Source: Cacconaster sp964598495 (lineage in GTDB: Bacteria; Bacteroidota; Bacteroidia; Bacteroidales; UBA932). From it: a stretch of DNA of 46,211 nucleotides. The stretch's first letter is position 1; each line of letters begins with the position of its first letter. The notes beneath the pieces are model-generated. The model made no database searches, was not told the DNA's origin, and saw only the letters and a list, made by a program, of their open reading frames with translations. The position numbers were made by a program, and so were the translations under genes. Positions 25,323 through 35,376 of this stretch are shown one piece after another. The DNA is taken from assembly GCA_964598495.1 (NCBI GenBank), contig CAZRBY010000016.1, forward strand, positions 1 to 46,211, read 5' to 3'.

Positions 25323-27884
25323 TTATTTCGATATGACATACTTGGCAGTATTGGCGATATCGAGAGTGATCTTGTATGTTCCCGCCTCTTCAACCTTGAT
25401 ATTGGCACCATTAAAAACAAGTCCTTTATCACCTGCACCGAGGTTGTAATCCCAGTTGTTGTTGAATTTGAACTTTATTTCGGAGCCGGCCTTCAACTCC
25501 ACAGTAGCACTGTAAATCCTGGTTGTAGCATCAAATGTCATCTCAACACCGGCGTCCCAGTTGTCGCCTGCAGCAAAAGAGCCTACGAGGGCCACCTTGG
25601 TTATCGGGGTTGCGACAGCCTTTTTACCGGGCAGATCCACTGTCCAGAAATAGGTACCGTCAGCCACTTCCATATTGTCACCGCTCCAGAGGTTAAACTC
25701 GTATGTGGTTCCGGCCACAAGTTGTCCTGAAATCCATCCTGCGCCGGATTCATGGAACTTGAATTGGTTGGAGCCGCCATACATTGCAATTGCACCCTTG
25801 TAGAGTCCCTCAGTGCCGGCTTGGTTTAGTGCCACGTCATCAGTGGGATTCCAGGAGTGACCTGAATAGCTTCCGGGAACTGTAATGAATTTAGCATAAG
25901 CGGGAGCCGGAGCATCGCCGGTCTTTTTGATGATAGCTTTGAAAGGCTTCTCCGAGAGTATCAACTCTATGTCGTAGGTTCCGCCATCGGCATCCTTGAG
26001 GTTTGCTCCGCCATATACCAGATTGGCAGGCTCGCCACCGAGGTTGTATGCATCGGGGAGATCCCAACCGGCATTCATGCGGAACTTGTACTCCGTATTA
26101 GCGGGGAAAACAAGACCTGATATCTTCCAGCTGCCAGAGCCGGCATCGTATGTCATCGCTGCATCTTCAGGACTGCCCCAGCCGCAGAATGAACCTACAA
26201 CTGCAACTCTTGTAATGGCAAGCGCCGTAGCTTTTAGCTCGGTCAAATCCACTGAGAGATAGTAGTAGCCCTTCTCAAGATTGAAATTGCTACCCTTCAA
26301 AACTAGTGCATCAAAAGTGCCTCCGAAATCGTTGTCCCAATTGCGTTCGTGGGTAAACTTGAATTCGCCGTCAAGATGAGCAAAGCCTTCATAATGACCG
26401 TTGCCGTCACCTGTAAGCATCGGAGCAGTACCGGGATTCCATCCCTGGTGGTTGCCCGGGATGTAGAGATTGTCCGGATATGCTGTATTGATGAATGTAA
26501 CCGTATAAGGGGTCTTCGATACATTGAGTACAATCTTGAAATTTCCTTCTGCTCCCTCATAATTGAGGTTGTTTCCTACTGTTGTAGAAACATTGCTCAG
26601 AGAGGAACCGCCGATAGAGTGTGTCCAGTCATCATTGAAACGGAACTTGAACTCACCTGGAACCAAATCTACAGGAGCGCTGAAAGTCTTCTTCTCAGCA
26701 TCGTAAGTAAGATTGATATCGGCATCCCACCCGCCAACTGCAGTACCGATAACTCCGAGAGAACCGATCTGCACCATATAGATGGTATTCAGTTTCTTAT
26801 TAATAGCAATATTGTAAATACCTGAAGGTACTTTAATGTTGCTCGGATCACCTACTGCACCTGTGGCGGAAGAATAAGTTCCTGCGAATGTAGAAACCTC
26901 AACAATACCGCCGAAATCGTCACCCCACTCAGGTTTGATACAGAACTTAAACTCTGCATCCGAGCCATCTTCAGTTCTGAGGTCGATAACGCCCTCATAG
27001 AAACCCTTGGCAACGGTTGACTCATACAGAGTAGGAGCAGTTGCGGGATTCCATCCCTGGTGACTACCGGGAATATAGAGGATATCAGGATATGATGCTA
27101 TATAAGTTTTAACGGGAATTGTGATCACGGCAGAGGGCACACCGGAAGCATAAGTTTCGGAAAATGCTTTTACGAAGAATTTTACTTCTGAAGTTGCATC
27201 CTCGGGTGCTCCTGTTGAAACAATGGCATCATTAAATGCATCCACTGTTGTTGAGAAAGAAGTACCTTGAAGATCCGAAGCCAGTTCAACAGCTTCTCCA
27301 TCTCCAAACTGAGCAAATACGCTGTAGGTAATCTCTTCATTGTACCCAAGACGTGCGGGCTCCCACGAGAAGAGCATAATCTCACCTGTAGGGTCGGCAG
27401 GATCGAGGGTTACCGATTTTATAACTTCACCGAATACGGGAACCACTGCATCACCGTAGGCATAAATGTCTATGGTGAGAGTCTCGGACACATAGGCCAA
27501 CTGATCGACATTAATTACCTGCACAAAGAACGACATCGTGAAGGTGTTGTTCTCGGGAAGAGTAGGGAAAGTATTGTACAGAAGCGTTTTGAAATCACTT
27601 TTGGATGCAATGTAGTAGAGTTCTTTCGTGGAGGCAATTTTTGCTATATAACCATCATATTCCGCAACCAATTCATAGTTCAATCCCTCGGGGAGGAATC
27701 TGTATGCCGACCAGGAGAAGTTGACATCCTCATCCATTGTATTGGAGGTCATAAGAATATCCGAATGGGAATAGAGCTGCGGAGCCACGGGGGCTGTGGA
27801 AAATGCATCCTCCGGGAATACCTCACAGGAGGTAATGCCCAACATCAAAGCAGCAACTGCAATAAAGCTTAATATCTTTTTCAT
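25323..27884 (-). CDS. susF: SusE/SusF-type starch-binding lipoprotein with six tandem binding modules
   Basis: A surface lipoprotein (Cys20, ITSC) of 853 residues, far longer than SusE (387) or SusF (485) of B. thetaiotaomicron. Two N-terminal SusE-type Ig-like domains (about 28-150 and 150-262) are followed by six modules that start near 267 (YIPGSHQGWNPATAP), 376 (VIGTAVGGWDADI), 471 (YIPGNHQGWNPGTAP), 560 (VGSFCGWGSPEDA), 664 (VPGSYSGHSWNPTDD) and 760 (VGSFAAGDNWDAG). The Trp-rich loops match SusE/F starch-binding sites. Modules 1 and 3 share an 18-base identical stretch (27045-27062 and 26433-26450) exactly 612 bp apart, so pairs of modules were duplicated. It binds starch and has no catalytic motif. 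It follows susE by 19 bp. Confidence 0.9.
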   Translation of the reverse strand: MKKILSFIAVAALMLGITSCEVFPEDAFSTAPVAPQLYSHSDILMTSNTMDEDVNFSWSAYRFLPEGLNYELVAEYDGYIAKIASTKELYYIASKSDFKTLLYNTFPTLPENNTFTMSFFVQVINVDQLAYVSETLTIDIYAYGDAVVPVFGEVIKSVTLDPADPTGEIMLFSWEPARLGYNEEITYSVFAQFGDGEAVELASDLQGTSFSTTVDAFNDAIVSTGAPEDATSEVKFFVKAFSETYASGVPSAVITIPVKTYIASYPDILYIPGSHQGWNPATAPTLYESTVAKGFYEGVIDLRTEDGSDAEFKFCIKPEWGDDFGGIVEVSTFAGTYSSATGAVGDPSNIKVPSGIYNIAINKKLNTIYMVQIGSLGVIGTAVGGWDADINLTYDAEKKTFSAPVDLVPGEFKFRFNDDWTHSIGGSSLSNVSTTVGNNLNYEGAEGNFKIVLNVSKTPYTVTFINTAYPDNLYIPGNHQGWNPGTAPMLTGDGNGHYEGFAHLDGEFKFTHERNWDNDFGGTFDALVLKGSNFNLEKGYYYLSVDLTELKATALAITRVAVVGSFCGWGSPEDAAMTYDAGSGSWKISGLVFPANTEYKFRMNAGWDLPDAYNLGGEPANLVYGGANLKDADGGTYDIELILSEKPFKAIIKKTGDAPAPAYAKFITVPGSYSGHSWNPTDDVALNQAGTEGLYKGAIAMYGGSNQFKFHESGAGWISGQLVAGTTYEFNLWSGDNMEVADGTYFWTVDLPGKKAVATPITKVALVGSFAAGDNWDAGVEMTFDATTRIYSATVELKAGSEIKFKFNNNWDYNLGAGDKGLVFNGANIKVEEAGTYKITLDIANTAKYVISK

Positions 27885-27903
27885 TGTATTATCGTTTTAA
27901 AGG

Positions 27904-29010
27904 TTACTGTTTTTCCATAACTAACACATAAGGAGTCCTATTGCCGTACAGCTTCATAACATAAGTACCGGCAGAAGGTACGGAAATATCACCACCACCC
28001 TGAATGAGCTTGATACCGCCGGGAACTTCCGAACTGGCCTCTCCCTCTGTTCCAAACTTGAATGTCCAGTTGTCGGGGTTGTGTGCCGTATTGAGACGGA
28101 TTAGGAAACCAAGTCCTCCATCATTTGTAAATGTAACGGCAGGTGAAACCCATACATTTTCTTTTGCATCATATTTAAACTGGTCATCACCGGTGGTAGC
28201 ATAGGACCATCCGTTATAAGCACCAACCATTCCCACTCCGTCAACGACTTTTTTATCGATAGTCATTGCGCTGCGATTGACGGTGAGTTCATATGTTGTA
28301 CCCTCTCTCAGATCGACGGAAAGGTTGGAGTCAGACTGCTCGGGACAGCTCCATGAAGGAGTGAGGTAATTGTAACCCCAGTTTGCATCAGACCAGTTGC
28401 GTGCAACAGTCACCTTGAAGAATGAATAGTCAGCACTTCCGTCCTGTAAGTCTACAAGTATTTTGTAAATATTCGTACCACCATCTGTCTCCCAGAATTG
28501 GGGAGCTTCGGTAATATTCCATGACTGGTAGTTACCGGGCAGGAAGAGGAATCTCAAATCAGCTGCATAAGTTGTGATATTGAAACTTATGTTGTTGGAT
28601 TTGACAGGAGGCACATTTGTTCCGTAAATGGAAGCAGTTATGCCGGCGCTGATATTGGCGGTCTCATTGGCTTTAACCTTGAGGTCATTGCAGACAAGTC
28701 CATTCAAATCCTGCTTGCTGATAGTAAAGGAGTTAGAGAAGGATGTACCGGCCAGAACGCTGTTCTCACCCAAAGTCAGGTAGAGAGCATACTGAATCTG
28801 CGTAGGAGCTCCGAATGAAGCTGATGTCCAGTTGAAGACCACTGCCTCAACTTTGCTGTTGTCCTTATTGACGATAATGTCATTCTGCGTGTGCAGAGTA
28901 GGAGCAACACTTTGCGAGGGGTCGATTTTGACATGTTCTATCTCCATTTCGCAACCGAAAAGGAGGAACGTGGCCATCATCAGCATTACTATATATTTAA
29001 ACTGTTTCAT
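27904..29010 (-). CDS. susE: SusE-like starch-binding lipoprotein
   Basis: An outer-surface lipoprotein of 368 residues, lipidated at Cys20 (LFGC). One SusE-type N-terminal domain (about 30-148, VAPTLHTQNDIIVNKDN onwards) is followed by two starch-binding modules, the first near 155-255 (FLPGNYQSWNITEAPQFWE) and the second near 258-366 (VGMVGAYNGWSYATTGD). Length and plan match SusE. It helps hold starch at the cell surface next to the SusCD importer. The gene is 31 bp after susD and 19 bp before the long SusF-type gene. Confidence 0.88.
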   Translation of the reverse strand: MKQFKYIVMLMMATFLLFGCEMEIEHVKIDPSQSVAPTLHTQNDIIVNKDNSKVEAVVFNWTSASFGAPTQIQYALYLTLGENSVLAGTSFSNSFTISKQDLNGLVCNDLKVKANETANISAGITASIYGTNVPPVKSNNISFNITTYAADLRFLFLPGNYQSWNITEAPQFWETDGGTNIYKILVDLQDGSADYSFFKVTVARNWSDANWGYNYLTPSWSCPEQSDSNLSVDLREGTTYELTVNRSAMTIDKKVVDGVGMVGAYNGWSYATTGDDQFKYDAKENVWVSPAVTFTNDGGLGFLIRLNTAHNPDNWTFKFGTEGEASSEVPGGIKLIQGGGDISVPSAGTYVMKLYGNRTPYVLVMEKQ

Positions 29011-29041
29011 TATCTAATTGATTTTTCAAAGTTTCGTACCA

Positions 29042-30756
29042 TTAGTAACCGGGATTCTGCACCAACTTGGGGTTAGCGTTTAGGTCACTTATAATTATAG
29101 GATATACGGTGCGATATTCGGGAAGAGATATCTTGCCATTACCTACACCGCCTTTCAATGTCCAGGGGAACTGCATTGAAGTGAAGTAGCCGTAGCGAAT
29201 GAGGTCTACACGACGGTGACCCTCCCACATAAGTTCTCTGGCGCGCTCATCGAGGAGCCAGTTGAGATCCATGATGGCAGGAGTTGTAGCATCAACACCG
29301 GCACGCTGACGCAGCTGACGTATATAGCCTTTAGCTGTCTCGTCGGTTACATTTCCGCCGTTCAGGCGGGCATCAGCCTCCGCAAAAATGAGGTACATCT
29401 CCGGAAGACGGAATATGGGGAAGTCAATTGATGAGAACTTGTAGTTGGTCTCGGAGCTTGTTACGGCATGACCGTCAGAATAGAGTCCGGAGAACTTCCA
29501 GCATCTCCAACCCGAGTCGGTGGTGGTGTTGTCAAATTCTTTGGTTGCTCCGCCATTGTAGAAGAATGCCCTCTTGTCGCTGGCTGCCCTGTCATAACCG
29601 AATCCCGGTTTGCCCCAGGTCACATTTACGAGGTTGAAACGTGCTACGTAGTCATCTGCAACGTGATAACCGTTCCAATTCTCGGGGTTGATAAGTTGAC
29701 CTTCTCCGACAACTGCGGCTCCTATAGCTGCATTGGCAGCATCGCTGAGTGTTGCGGAAACAAGGTGAGTAGTACCACCCCAGCTCTGTGTCTGGTCCTT
29801 GTCATAAGAGATTGCGAATATAAACTCCTCTGCTGCACCGTTAGTGGTGTTGTCCTGCATAAAGAGTTCATGGTAATTGTCATGGAGTTTATAGCCCATT
29901 CTTATAACATTGCCTGCTGCAGTTTTAGCATCCTGCCAACGAGCTGTACCTGTATATACCTCTGCATTGAGGTACATTCTTGCAAGAAGAGCCCAAACCG
30001 AGCCCTTGGTAGCACGGGGATAAGGTACTGTGCCCTTATCAGGCATATCGTCAAGTATCGACAGATCTTTAAGTTCACCCTCAATCCATTTGAAAAGCTC
30101 TACTCTGCCGATCTGCTCGGGCAGGTCACCGCCGATATTTTCAGGCATTGCGAAGGGGGGATTTCCGAAGAAGTCCATGAGCAGATAGTAGTAGAGTGCA
30201 CGATTGAATCTTGCCTCTGCACGATACTGGTCAATAGTTTTCTGGAATGCCTCGTGTCCGCGGCTTGAAAGCATCTCGGGAGTAGTTCTCACGAGAAACA
30301 CATTTGCCAGTGTGATGCCCTTCAAACAGCGTGTATAGACTGCTATGATGGCTTCGTTGTCGGCTGATGTCCATTTATGATACTGGATGGGATTGATATG
30401 GAGCATGAACACCCCGACGATAAAGCCGCCGAGAATGCCCATGATGTCGGCGTACACGCACAAAAGCGGCATCATGAGCNNNNNNNNNNTAGTATCATAT
30501 ACATACGACAAAGCTCGCTCTGACCGGCGTCTGCCACGTTGATGTCAGACGATCCGGCATCATTCTGGCTTGCCAGGGCCCAGTATCCATAGATATATCC
30601 CAAAGACTTGAGATAGCTCACCTCGTCCTTATAAGCGGTCTCCGAGGTTGCGTCAGTTTCATTGAGAGGCTGTGTGTTCAGATCACCTATGCAGGAAGTA
30701 GCAAGGATCAGAGATGCCAACAGCACTAAGAAACTTTTATTTAATATCTTATTCAT
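29042..30756 (-). CDS. susD: SusD-like starch-binding lipoprotein, interrupted by a gap and a foreign fragment
   Basis: The SusD lid of the SusCD importer, a TPR-rich alpha-helical lipoprotein with Cys22 (ATSC). ATG 30756 is preferred to one four codons upstream since it gives the usual MNKI start; the gene follows susC by 14 bp. The N-terminal 89 residues end at CRMYMIL, at ten N (30480-30489). After the gap about 31 residues are not SusD: LMMPLLCVYADIMGILGGF and IVGVFMLHINP look like a helix of a MlaE-type ABC permease. SusD resumes at HKWTSADNEAIIAVYTRC and continues normally (FPIFRLPEMYLIFAEADAR, RARELMWEGHRRVDLIRYG) to the end. About 20-30 SusD residues are therefore missing. An assembly error at the scaffold join is the likeliest cause. 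Confidence 0.85.
30385..30479 (-). other. MlaE-like permease fragment inside susD (probable misassembly)
   Basis: About 31 codons, clearly richer in GC than the surrounding susD, read LMMPLLCVYADIMGIL and then GGFIVGVFML. This is the pattern of MlaE/YrbE permeases and does not occur in SusD. It lies directly beside the ten-N gap, and the point where SusD resumes (about 30376-30384) carries TATGATACT, whose inverted copy lies at 30491-30499 on the other side. Confidence 0.7.
30480..30489. other. Assembly gap of ten N inside susD
   Basis: Ten N, the same placeholder length as at 221-230. Unlike that one, this join is flanked on one side by sequence that does not belong to the gene. Confidence 0.98.
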
Positions 30757-30770
30757 ACGTCGGGTCATTT

Positions 30771-33764
30771 TTAGAAGTTAATATTTAAACGCAAAGTAAA
30801 GAGACGGGGACGGGGAATAATGTTGGAATCTACGCCGTCGGACGCCTGCAATTCGGGATCAAGACCTCTGTACTTTGAAATGACAAACACATTCTGTACA
30901 GAAGCGGAGAGACGGATGCCCTCTACCCATTTAACTTTGCCGAATGTGTAGCCGAGGTTGATGTCGTCCATTCTGAAGAATGAACCATTCTCGATAAACA
31001 TATCGGTATATTTCTGGTTGTTCTCCATAGCTGCCGTCCAGCCGTCAACCAGATAGATGTTGCTCAAATTGTCAAGGTAGCCCTTATTCCAGTTGTCACT
31101 GTATGAGCTTGCATAGGACATAGCAACCCTGTTGATAATATAGTTGCCAAACGAGCCGTGGCCATTGAAGCCGAAGTCCCAGTTTTTGTACCTGAATTTG
31201 AGATTGAGTCCGAAAAATGCATCGGGAGCGGGTTTGAAGCCGGTTACATATCTGTCGGCGTCAGTGATTACACCATCACCGTCACGATCCACCATTCCAT
31301 TCTGGATCGGGTTGTCCTGCGAGTCATAAAGCTGCTGGAAGAGATAGAAGGTGAAAGGTGCAAATCCGGTGCGGTGGAGTGAAGTGTATCCGCCCGTACC
31401 GCCCATACCCGAGCCGGTAGTAACACCGAGATAGCCTTCAGTCTCTACACTTGTGAGCTTGGTGATTTTTGTGCTCTGGAGAGTAACGTTTCCACCGATT
31501 GAGAGCGACATATCGCTTGTCTCCACAGGAATTACATTGAGAGAGAGCTCTACACCCTTATTCTCCATATTACCGATATTGGAGATAATGCTGTTGCCGA
31601 AGTTAGAACCCAGGGGAGTAGAGATTTCGTTAAGCAGATCATAAGTGTAGCGATAGTAACCTTCCAAGCTACCTGTAATCCTGTCGTTGATAAAACCGAA
31701 GTCAAGACCGAGGTTATAGGTCTCGGTGGTCTCCCATTTGAGGTTAGGATTATACTTCTGGGGAGCGAGGGTAGTGTAATATCCATTGCCGAGATAATAT
31801 TTCATTGAGATGGAACTGGACTCCTCATATCTTGCCAGATAAGGATAATAGTCGGATCCGATATCCTGCTGTCCCGTGCGTCCCCAGCCAAGGCGAAGTT
31901 TGAGAGCTGAAACCGCATCTGAACCCTTTAGGAAGCTCTCTTCTGCCACATTCCAAGCAAAAGCTACGGAGGGGAAGAAGCCCCAGCGGTTTGCCTTGCT
32001 AAAGCGCGAGGAGGCATCCTCACGGATTGTTGCTGTAAAGAGATACCTGCCGAGGATGGAATAATTGAGTCGGCCGAAGAATGATATCAAATAATACTCC
32101 TTCGCATTTGTTGGATTTGCCTGATACAGGGGCCTTGACTCGTTATTGAGGTATGTACTCTGATCATACTTCACGTAGTTGTGCTGCCAGGAATAACCGG
32201 CCATCACATCGAGGTTGCTCTTGCTGAATTCGCGCTTGTAGTTGAAATAAGCCTCGAGCAATGTGTTGGAGTTGTAGTTGGCATAATCCGTATAGAGGTC
32301 AAGGCTTGAGCGCATTGCCGAAATAGAGCCGGGGTGGTTATATTTTTCGCCGTTTGACTTTGCGACGTCATAACCGAGGTTTAGGTTGAATCTTAGGTCT
32401 TCGAATCCATGGAACATGTAGTCAATCTGAAGGTTACCTATTGAGCGGAGACCTTTGTTGACATCCGTGAAGTCGTAGAGGCTTGAAAGGGGGTTTGTGC
32501 CGGCCATTGTGTTGGCACTGCCATCGGCATTGAGCCAGTTCCAGTAACCGTTTGACACCTTTGAGTAGTCGATACTACCGTCAGGATTTGTGAAATGTGT
32601 CGGTTTTGTAGGGTCAAATGAGAGAGCGCTGCCTACTGCTCCCGTCGGAGCCCAGTTGGTCTTCTGATAGATACCTTTCACATTAAGATTGATGGAAAGG
32701 TGATCGTCAAAGAACTTGGGAGAAAGACTGAGGTCTACGTTTGCTTTACGGTTGTCACCCACCTTGAGTGTGGCCTGGTCATAGTTGTAACCAAGGCTGA
32801 CGCGATAGGGAACATGCTTTGTTGCTCCATATACGCTCACTGCCTGGTCGGTGTTGAAGGCAAGACGATAGATCTGCTTCTGCCAGTCTGTGCTCTCGGT
32901 GCCGAGAAGGCCCTGAATAGTGCTGTTGCCTGCATAAGTACTCTGCATAAAATTGCGGAATGTATCGGCATCCATCATATCAATGGTAGAAGCGTTTTGC
33001 TTTACCGAGTAGCTTGAGTTGTAACTTACATTAACTCCGCGTGCACCTGCACGGCCTTTCTTGGTTGTAATGATAATAACACCATTGGAAGCACGCGAAC
33101 CGTAGATTGCGGTTGCGGATGCATCCTTCAGTACGGTATAACTCTCTATGTCATTGGGGTTGACAGATGCGAGGGGGTTACCCATTCCCGCACCTCCGTC
33201 AGAAGTCACGGGCACACCGTCAATCACAATCAGAGGATCGTTTGATGCATTCAGCGAAGCTGCACCACGAATACGAATAGTAGCGGAAGCACCTGGCTGG
33301 CCCGAGGCCGGAGTCACGTGCAGACCCGATACTTTACCGAGGAGCATCTGATCGGGAGAAGTGATGGCTCCACGGTTGATCTCATCAGCTTTAATGGCTA
33401 CGACCGATCCTGTCATATCGCTTTTCTTGACAGTACCATAACCGATTACCACTACCTCCTCAAGAAATTCGGTATCATCCTGCATCACAATTCTTGCAGT
33501 TGACGCCTGAGCGGCTGTAATGGTCACGGTCTTGTAACCCAAAAAACTGATTTCCAACATAGTCTCTCCAGAAGGCACTGTCAGGACGAAATCGCCGTCC
33601 AGGCCCGTCTGGGTGCCGTTTACAGTTCCCACTTGGATAACTGCAGCGCCGATAACGGTTTCACCCCTGGAATCCACCACAACTCCCTTAACGGTGAATT
33701 GCGCAAAGGCGGATGTAACGGAGAGAACCATTACCGATAGTAACATTGTCATTAATCGTTTCAT
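30771..33764 (-). CDS. susC: SusC-like TonB-dependent starch oligosaccharide importer
   Basis: An outer membrane barrel of 997 residues that imports maltooligosaccharides with energy from TonB/ExbBD. The signal peptide is MKRLMTMLLSVMVLSVTSAFA; ATG 33764 is used since the upstream extension overlaps the intergenic space and the end of the transporter gene. A carboxypeptidase-regulatory-like domain (about 22-100, FTVKGVVVDSRGETVIGAAV) is followed by the TonB-box-like EEVVVIGYGTVKKSDMTGS, the plug (PDQMLLGKVSGLHV, IRIRGAASLNASNDPLIVIDG, ASATAIYGSRASNGVIIITTKKG) and the barrel ending in RLNINF. It is 14 bp ahead of susD, with which it forms the pedal-bin complex. Confidence 0.95.
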   Translation of the reverse strand: MKRLMTMLLSVMVLSVTSAFAQFTVKGVVVDSRGETVIGAAVIQVGTVNGTQTGLDGDFVLTVPSGETMLEISFLGYKTVTITAAQASTARIVMQDDTEFLEEVVVIGYGTVKKSDMTGSVVAIKADEINRGAITSPDQMLLGKVSGLHVTPASGQPGASATIRIRGAASLNASNDPLIVIDGVPVTSDGGAGMGNPLASVNPNDIESYTVLKDASATAIYGSRASNGVIIITTKKGRAGARGVNVSYNSSYSVKQNASTIDMMDADTFRNFMQSTYAGNSTIQGLLGTESTDWQKQIYRLAFNTDQAVSVYGATKHVPYRVSLGYNYDQATLKVGDNRKANVDLSLSPKFFDDHLSINLNVKGIYQKTNWAPTGAVGSALSFDPTKPTHFTNPDGSIDYSKVSNGYWNWLNADGSANTMAGTNPLSSLYDFTDVNKGLRSIGNLQIDYMFHGFEDLRFNLNLGYDVAKSNGEKYNHPGSISAMRSSLDLYTDYANYNSNTLLEAYFNYKREFSKSNLDVMAGYSWQHNYVKYDQSTYLNNESRPLYQANPTNAKEYYLISFFGRLNYSILGRYLFTATIREDASSRFSKANRWGFFPSVAFAWNVAEESFLKGSDAVSALKLRLGWGRTGQQDIGSDYYPYLARYEESSSISMKYYLGNGYYTTLAPQKYNPNLKWETTETYNLGLDFGFINDRITGSLEGYYRYTYDLLNEISTPLGSNFGNSIISNIGNMENKGVELSLNVIPVETSDMSLSIGGNVTLQSTKITKLTSVETEGYLGVTTGSGMGGTGGYTSLHRTGFAPFTFYLFQQLYDSQDNPIQNGMVDRDGDGVITDADRYVTGFKPAPDAFFGLNLKFRYKNWDFGFNGHGSFGNYIINRVAMSYASSYSDNWNKGYLDNLSNIYLVDGWTAAMENNQKYTDMFIENGSFFRMDDINLGYTFGKVKWVEGIRLSASVQNVFVISKYRGLDPELQASDGVDSNIIPRPRLFTLRLNINF

Positions 33765-33780
33765 AGGAAAACCTTTATAA

Positions 33781-35118
33781 TTATTGTTTAATTGCTTTTC
33801 TTTGAAAGAGTTGTACGGGATCATCCTTGTCTTCGACAAAGAATACGCATATAGCGGCTATCAAGAGAGATATTCCCGAAAAGAGGAGGGCATAAATGGT
33901 CTGTCCGCCATAGATATGCTTTACCATCAATCCCCCAACCAGACCATTGCAGATCTGCGGGATTGTAATGAAAAAGTTGAATATACCCATGTAGACACCC
34001 ATTTTCTTAGGAGGAAGAAATCCTGCCAACATAGCATAGGGCATCGCCAAGATCGAACCCCAGGCGATACCGATACCCACCATTGAAATGATGAGCATAA
34101 TAGGATTCTTAAATAACAGGAACGAAGCAAAACCAAGCGCACCACATATAAGCGAAATGGTGTGCGTGGCCTTACGCCCGATTTTGTTCGCAGTCACCGG
34201 GAGGAGGAAAGCAATCACGGCTGCAACACCATTGTATATGGCCTGAAGCACTCCAACCCAGTCACCCGCCTCACCATAAGCTGCAGAAGCGGTATCCACA
34301 GTGCCATAATAGTGATCGGCAACCGCAGGGGTCATATATACCCACATGGAAAAGAGGGCAAACCAGGAGAAAAACTGCACTAAACCAAGCTGACGCATGG
34401 TTTTTGGCATTTTGCCGAAATCCCTGAAAATCTCAAGGAATCCGCCGTCCTTCTCTTTAATGACTCCTCCTTCGGGAGGATACTCTTTAGTGCGGACCAC
34501 AGTCACAAGGACCGAAGCAAAGAGCACTATTCCGCCGATATAGAAAGCAAGCTTGACATTGGGCGCAACACCGCCTTCAGTCTCAGGCACGTTAGACATA
34601 CCGAACCAGTTGGTAAGCACAAAAGGCAGAACTGCACCGCACACGGCACCTATACCGATGAGGAAAGTCTGCACTGAAAAACCGAGAGTCCTCTGTTCTG
34701 AAGGAAGATTATCAGCAACGAGAGCTCTGAATGGTTCCATGGCCACATTGATCGAGGCATCCATAATCATCAGGACACCCGCAGCGATCAGAAGAGGCGA
34801 AAGAAATGGAGCAAGAGCCGGGGAATTTGGCATCATAAAGAGCATCAGAGAGGCCAGAATTGCACCCACAAGGAAATAGGGACGTCTACGGCCCAGTCTT
34901 GTCCAGGTCCTGTCACTATAATGCCCGATGATGGGCTGGACTATCATACCTGTTAAAGGCGCTGCCAGCCAAAAGAGCGAAAGTGTACCGACATCCGCTC
35001 CAAAGGATTGGAAAATCCTGCTGACATTTGCATTCTGAAGAGCCAAACCAAACTGTATCCCCAAAAAGCCGAAGCACATGTTGAAGATACCCCAAAAGCT
35101 CATCTTTGGTCTTTTCAT
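33781..35118 (-). CDS. MFS/GPH-type maltose or maltooligosaccharide transporter
   Basis: An inner membrane carrier of 445 residues with 12 predicted helices, related to the SLC45/GPH sucrose and maltose symporters (MalT-like). The loop motif GHYSDRTWTRLGRRRPY (about 64-80) is diagnostic, and MEPFRALVADNLP (about 127-139) is another family signature. ATG 35118 is chosen; a second Met five codons on is possible. It is the first gene of the starch operon, 16 bp before susC. It most likely brings maltose or short maltooligosaccharides from the periplasm into the cytosol. B. thetaiotaomicron keeps no such gene in its classical sus operon. Confidence 0.88.
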   Translation of the reverse strand: MKRPKMSFWGIFNMCFGFLGIQFGLALQNANVSRIFQSFGADVGTLSLFWLAAPLTGMIVQPIIGHYSDRTWTRLGRRRPYFLVGAILASLMLFMMPNSPALAPFLSPLLIAAGVLMIMDASINVAMEPFRALVADNLPSEQRTLGFSVQTFLIGIGAVCGAVLPFVLTNWFGMSNVPETEGGVAPNVKLAFYIGGIVLFASVLVTVVRTKEYPPEGGVIKEKDGGFLEIFRDFGKMPKTMRQLGLVQFFSWFALFSMWVYMTPAVADHYYGTVDTASAAYGEAGDWVGVLQAIYNGVAAVIAFLLPVTANKIGRKATHTISLICGALGFASFLLFKNPIMLIISMVGIGIAWGSILAMPYAMLAGFLPPKKMGVYMGIFNFFITIPQICNGLVGGLMVKHIYGGQTIYALLFSGISLLIAAICVFFVEDKDDPVQLFQRKAIKQ

Positions 35119-35238
35119 AAATATGTTATTGTATCAGTTTGTAATTAAAGGGACACGAATTTATGAAAAACCACCTTTATATAATAGAGTTTTCCTCCGA
35201 ATTGCAATAAAATCGGGACGAAATGACAAAAGATAGTT

Positions 35239-35376
35239 TTGAGTATGTAGTGTGTAGTATGTAGTAATGGGTGAGTTGGGAGTTAGGAGTTAGGAGTTTC
35301 GGGGTGCGAGTTGCAGTGTGCGAGGTGGGAATTAGTTAGGAGTTCCGGGATATGGGTGTGGGATGCGGGTTTCGGG
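35239..35376. repeat. Low-complexity G/T-rich degenerate repeat
   Basis: The tract is built of short related words: GTATGTAGT, AGTTAGGAGTTAGGAGTT, TTCGGGGTGCGAGTTGC (35298-35314) and GGGATGCGGGTTTCGGGTT. It fills the space between the LytTR gene stop and the upstream region of the starch operon. The middle word has a close counterpart at 40789-40806. Confidence 0.65.

Noticed and set aside
35119..35240. Promoter of the starch operon
   Set aside because: I looked for TTTG / TAnnTTTG on the minus strand and found only near matches (for example 35156-35163 with one mismatch and no -33 element), so no promoter is annotated.
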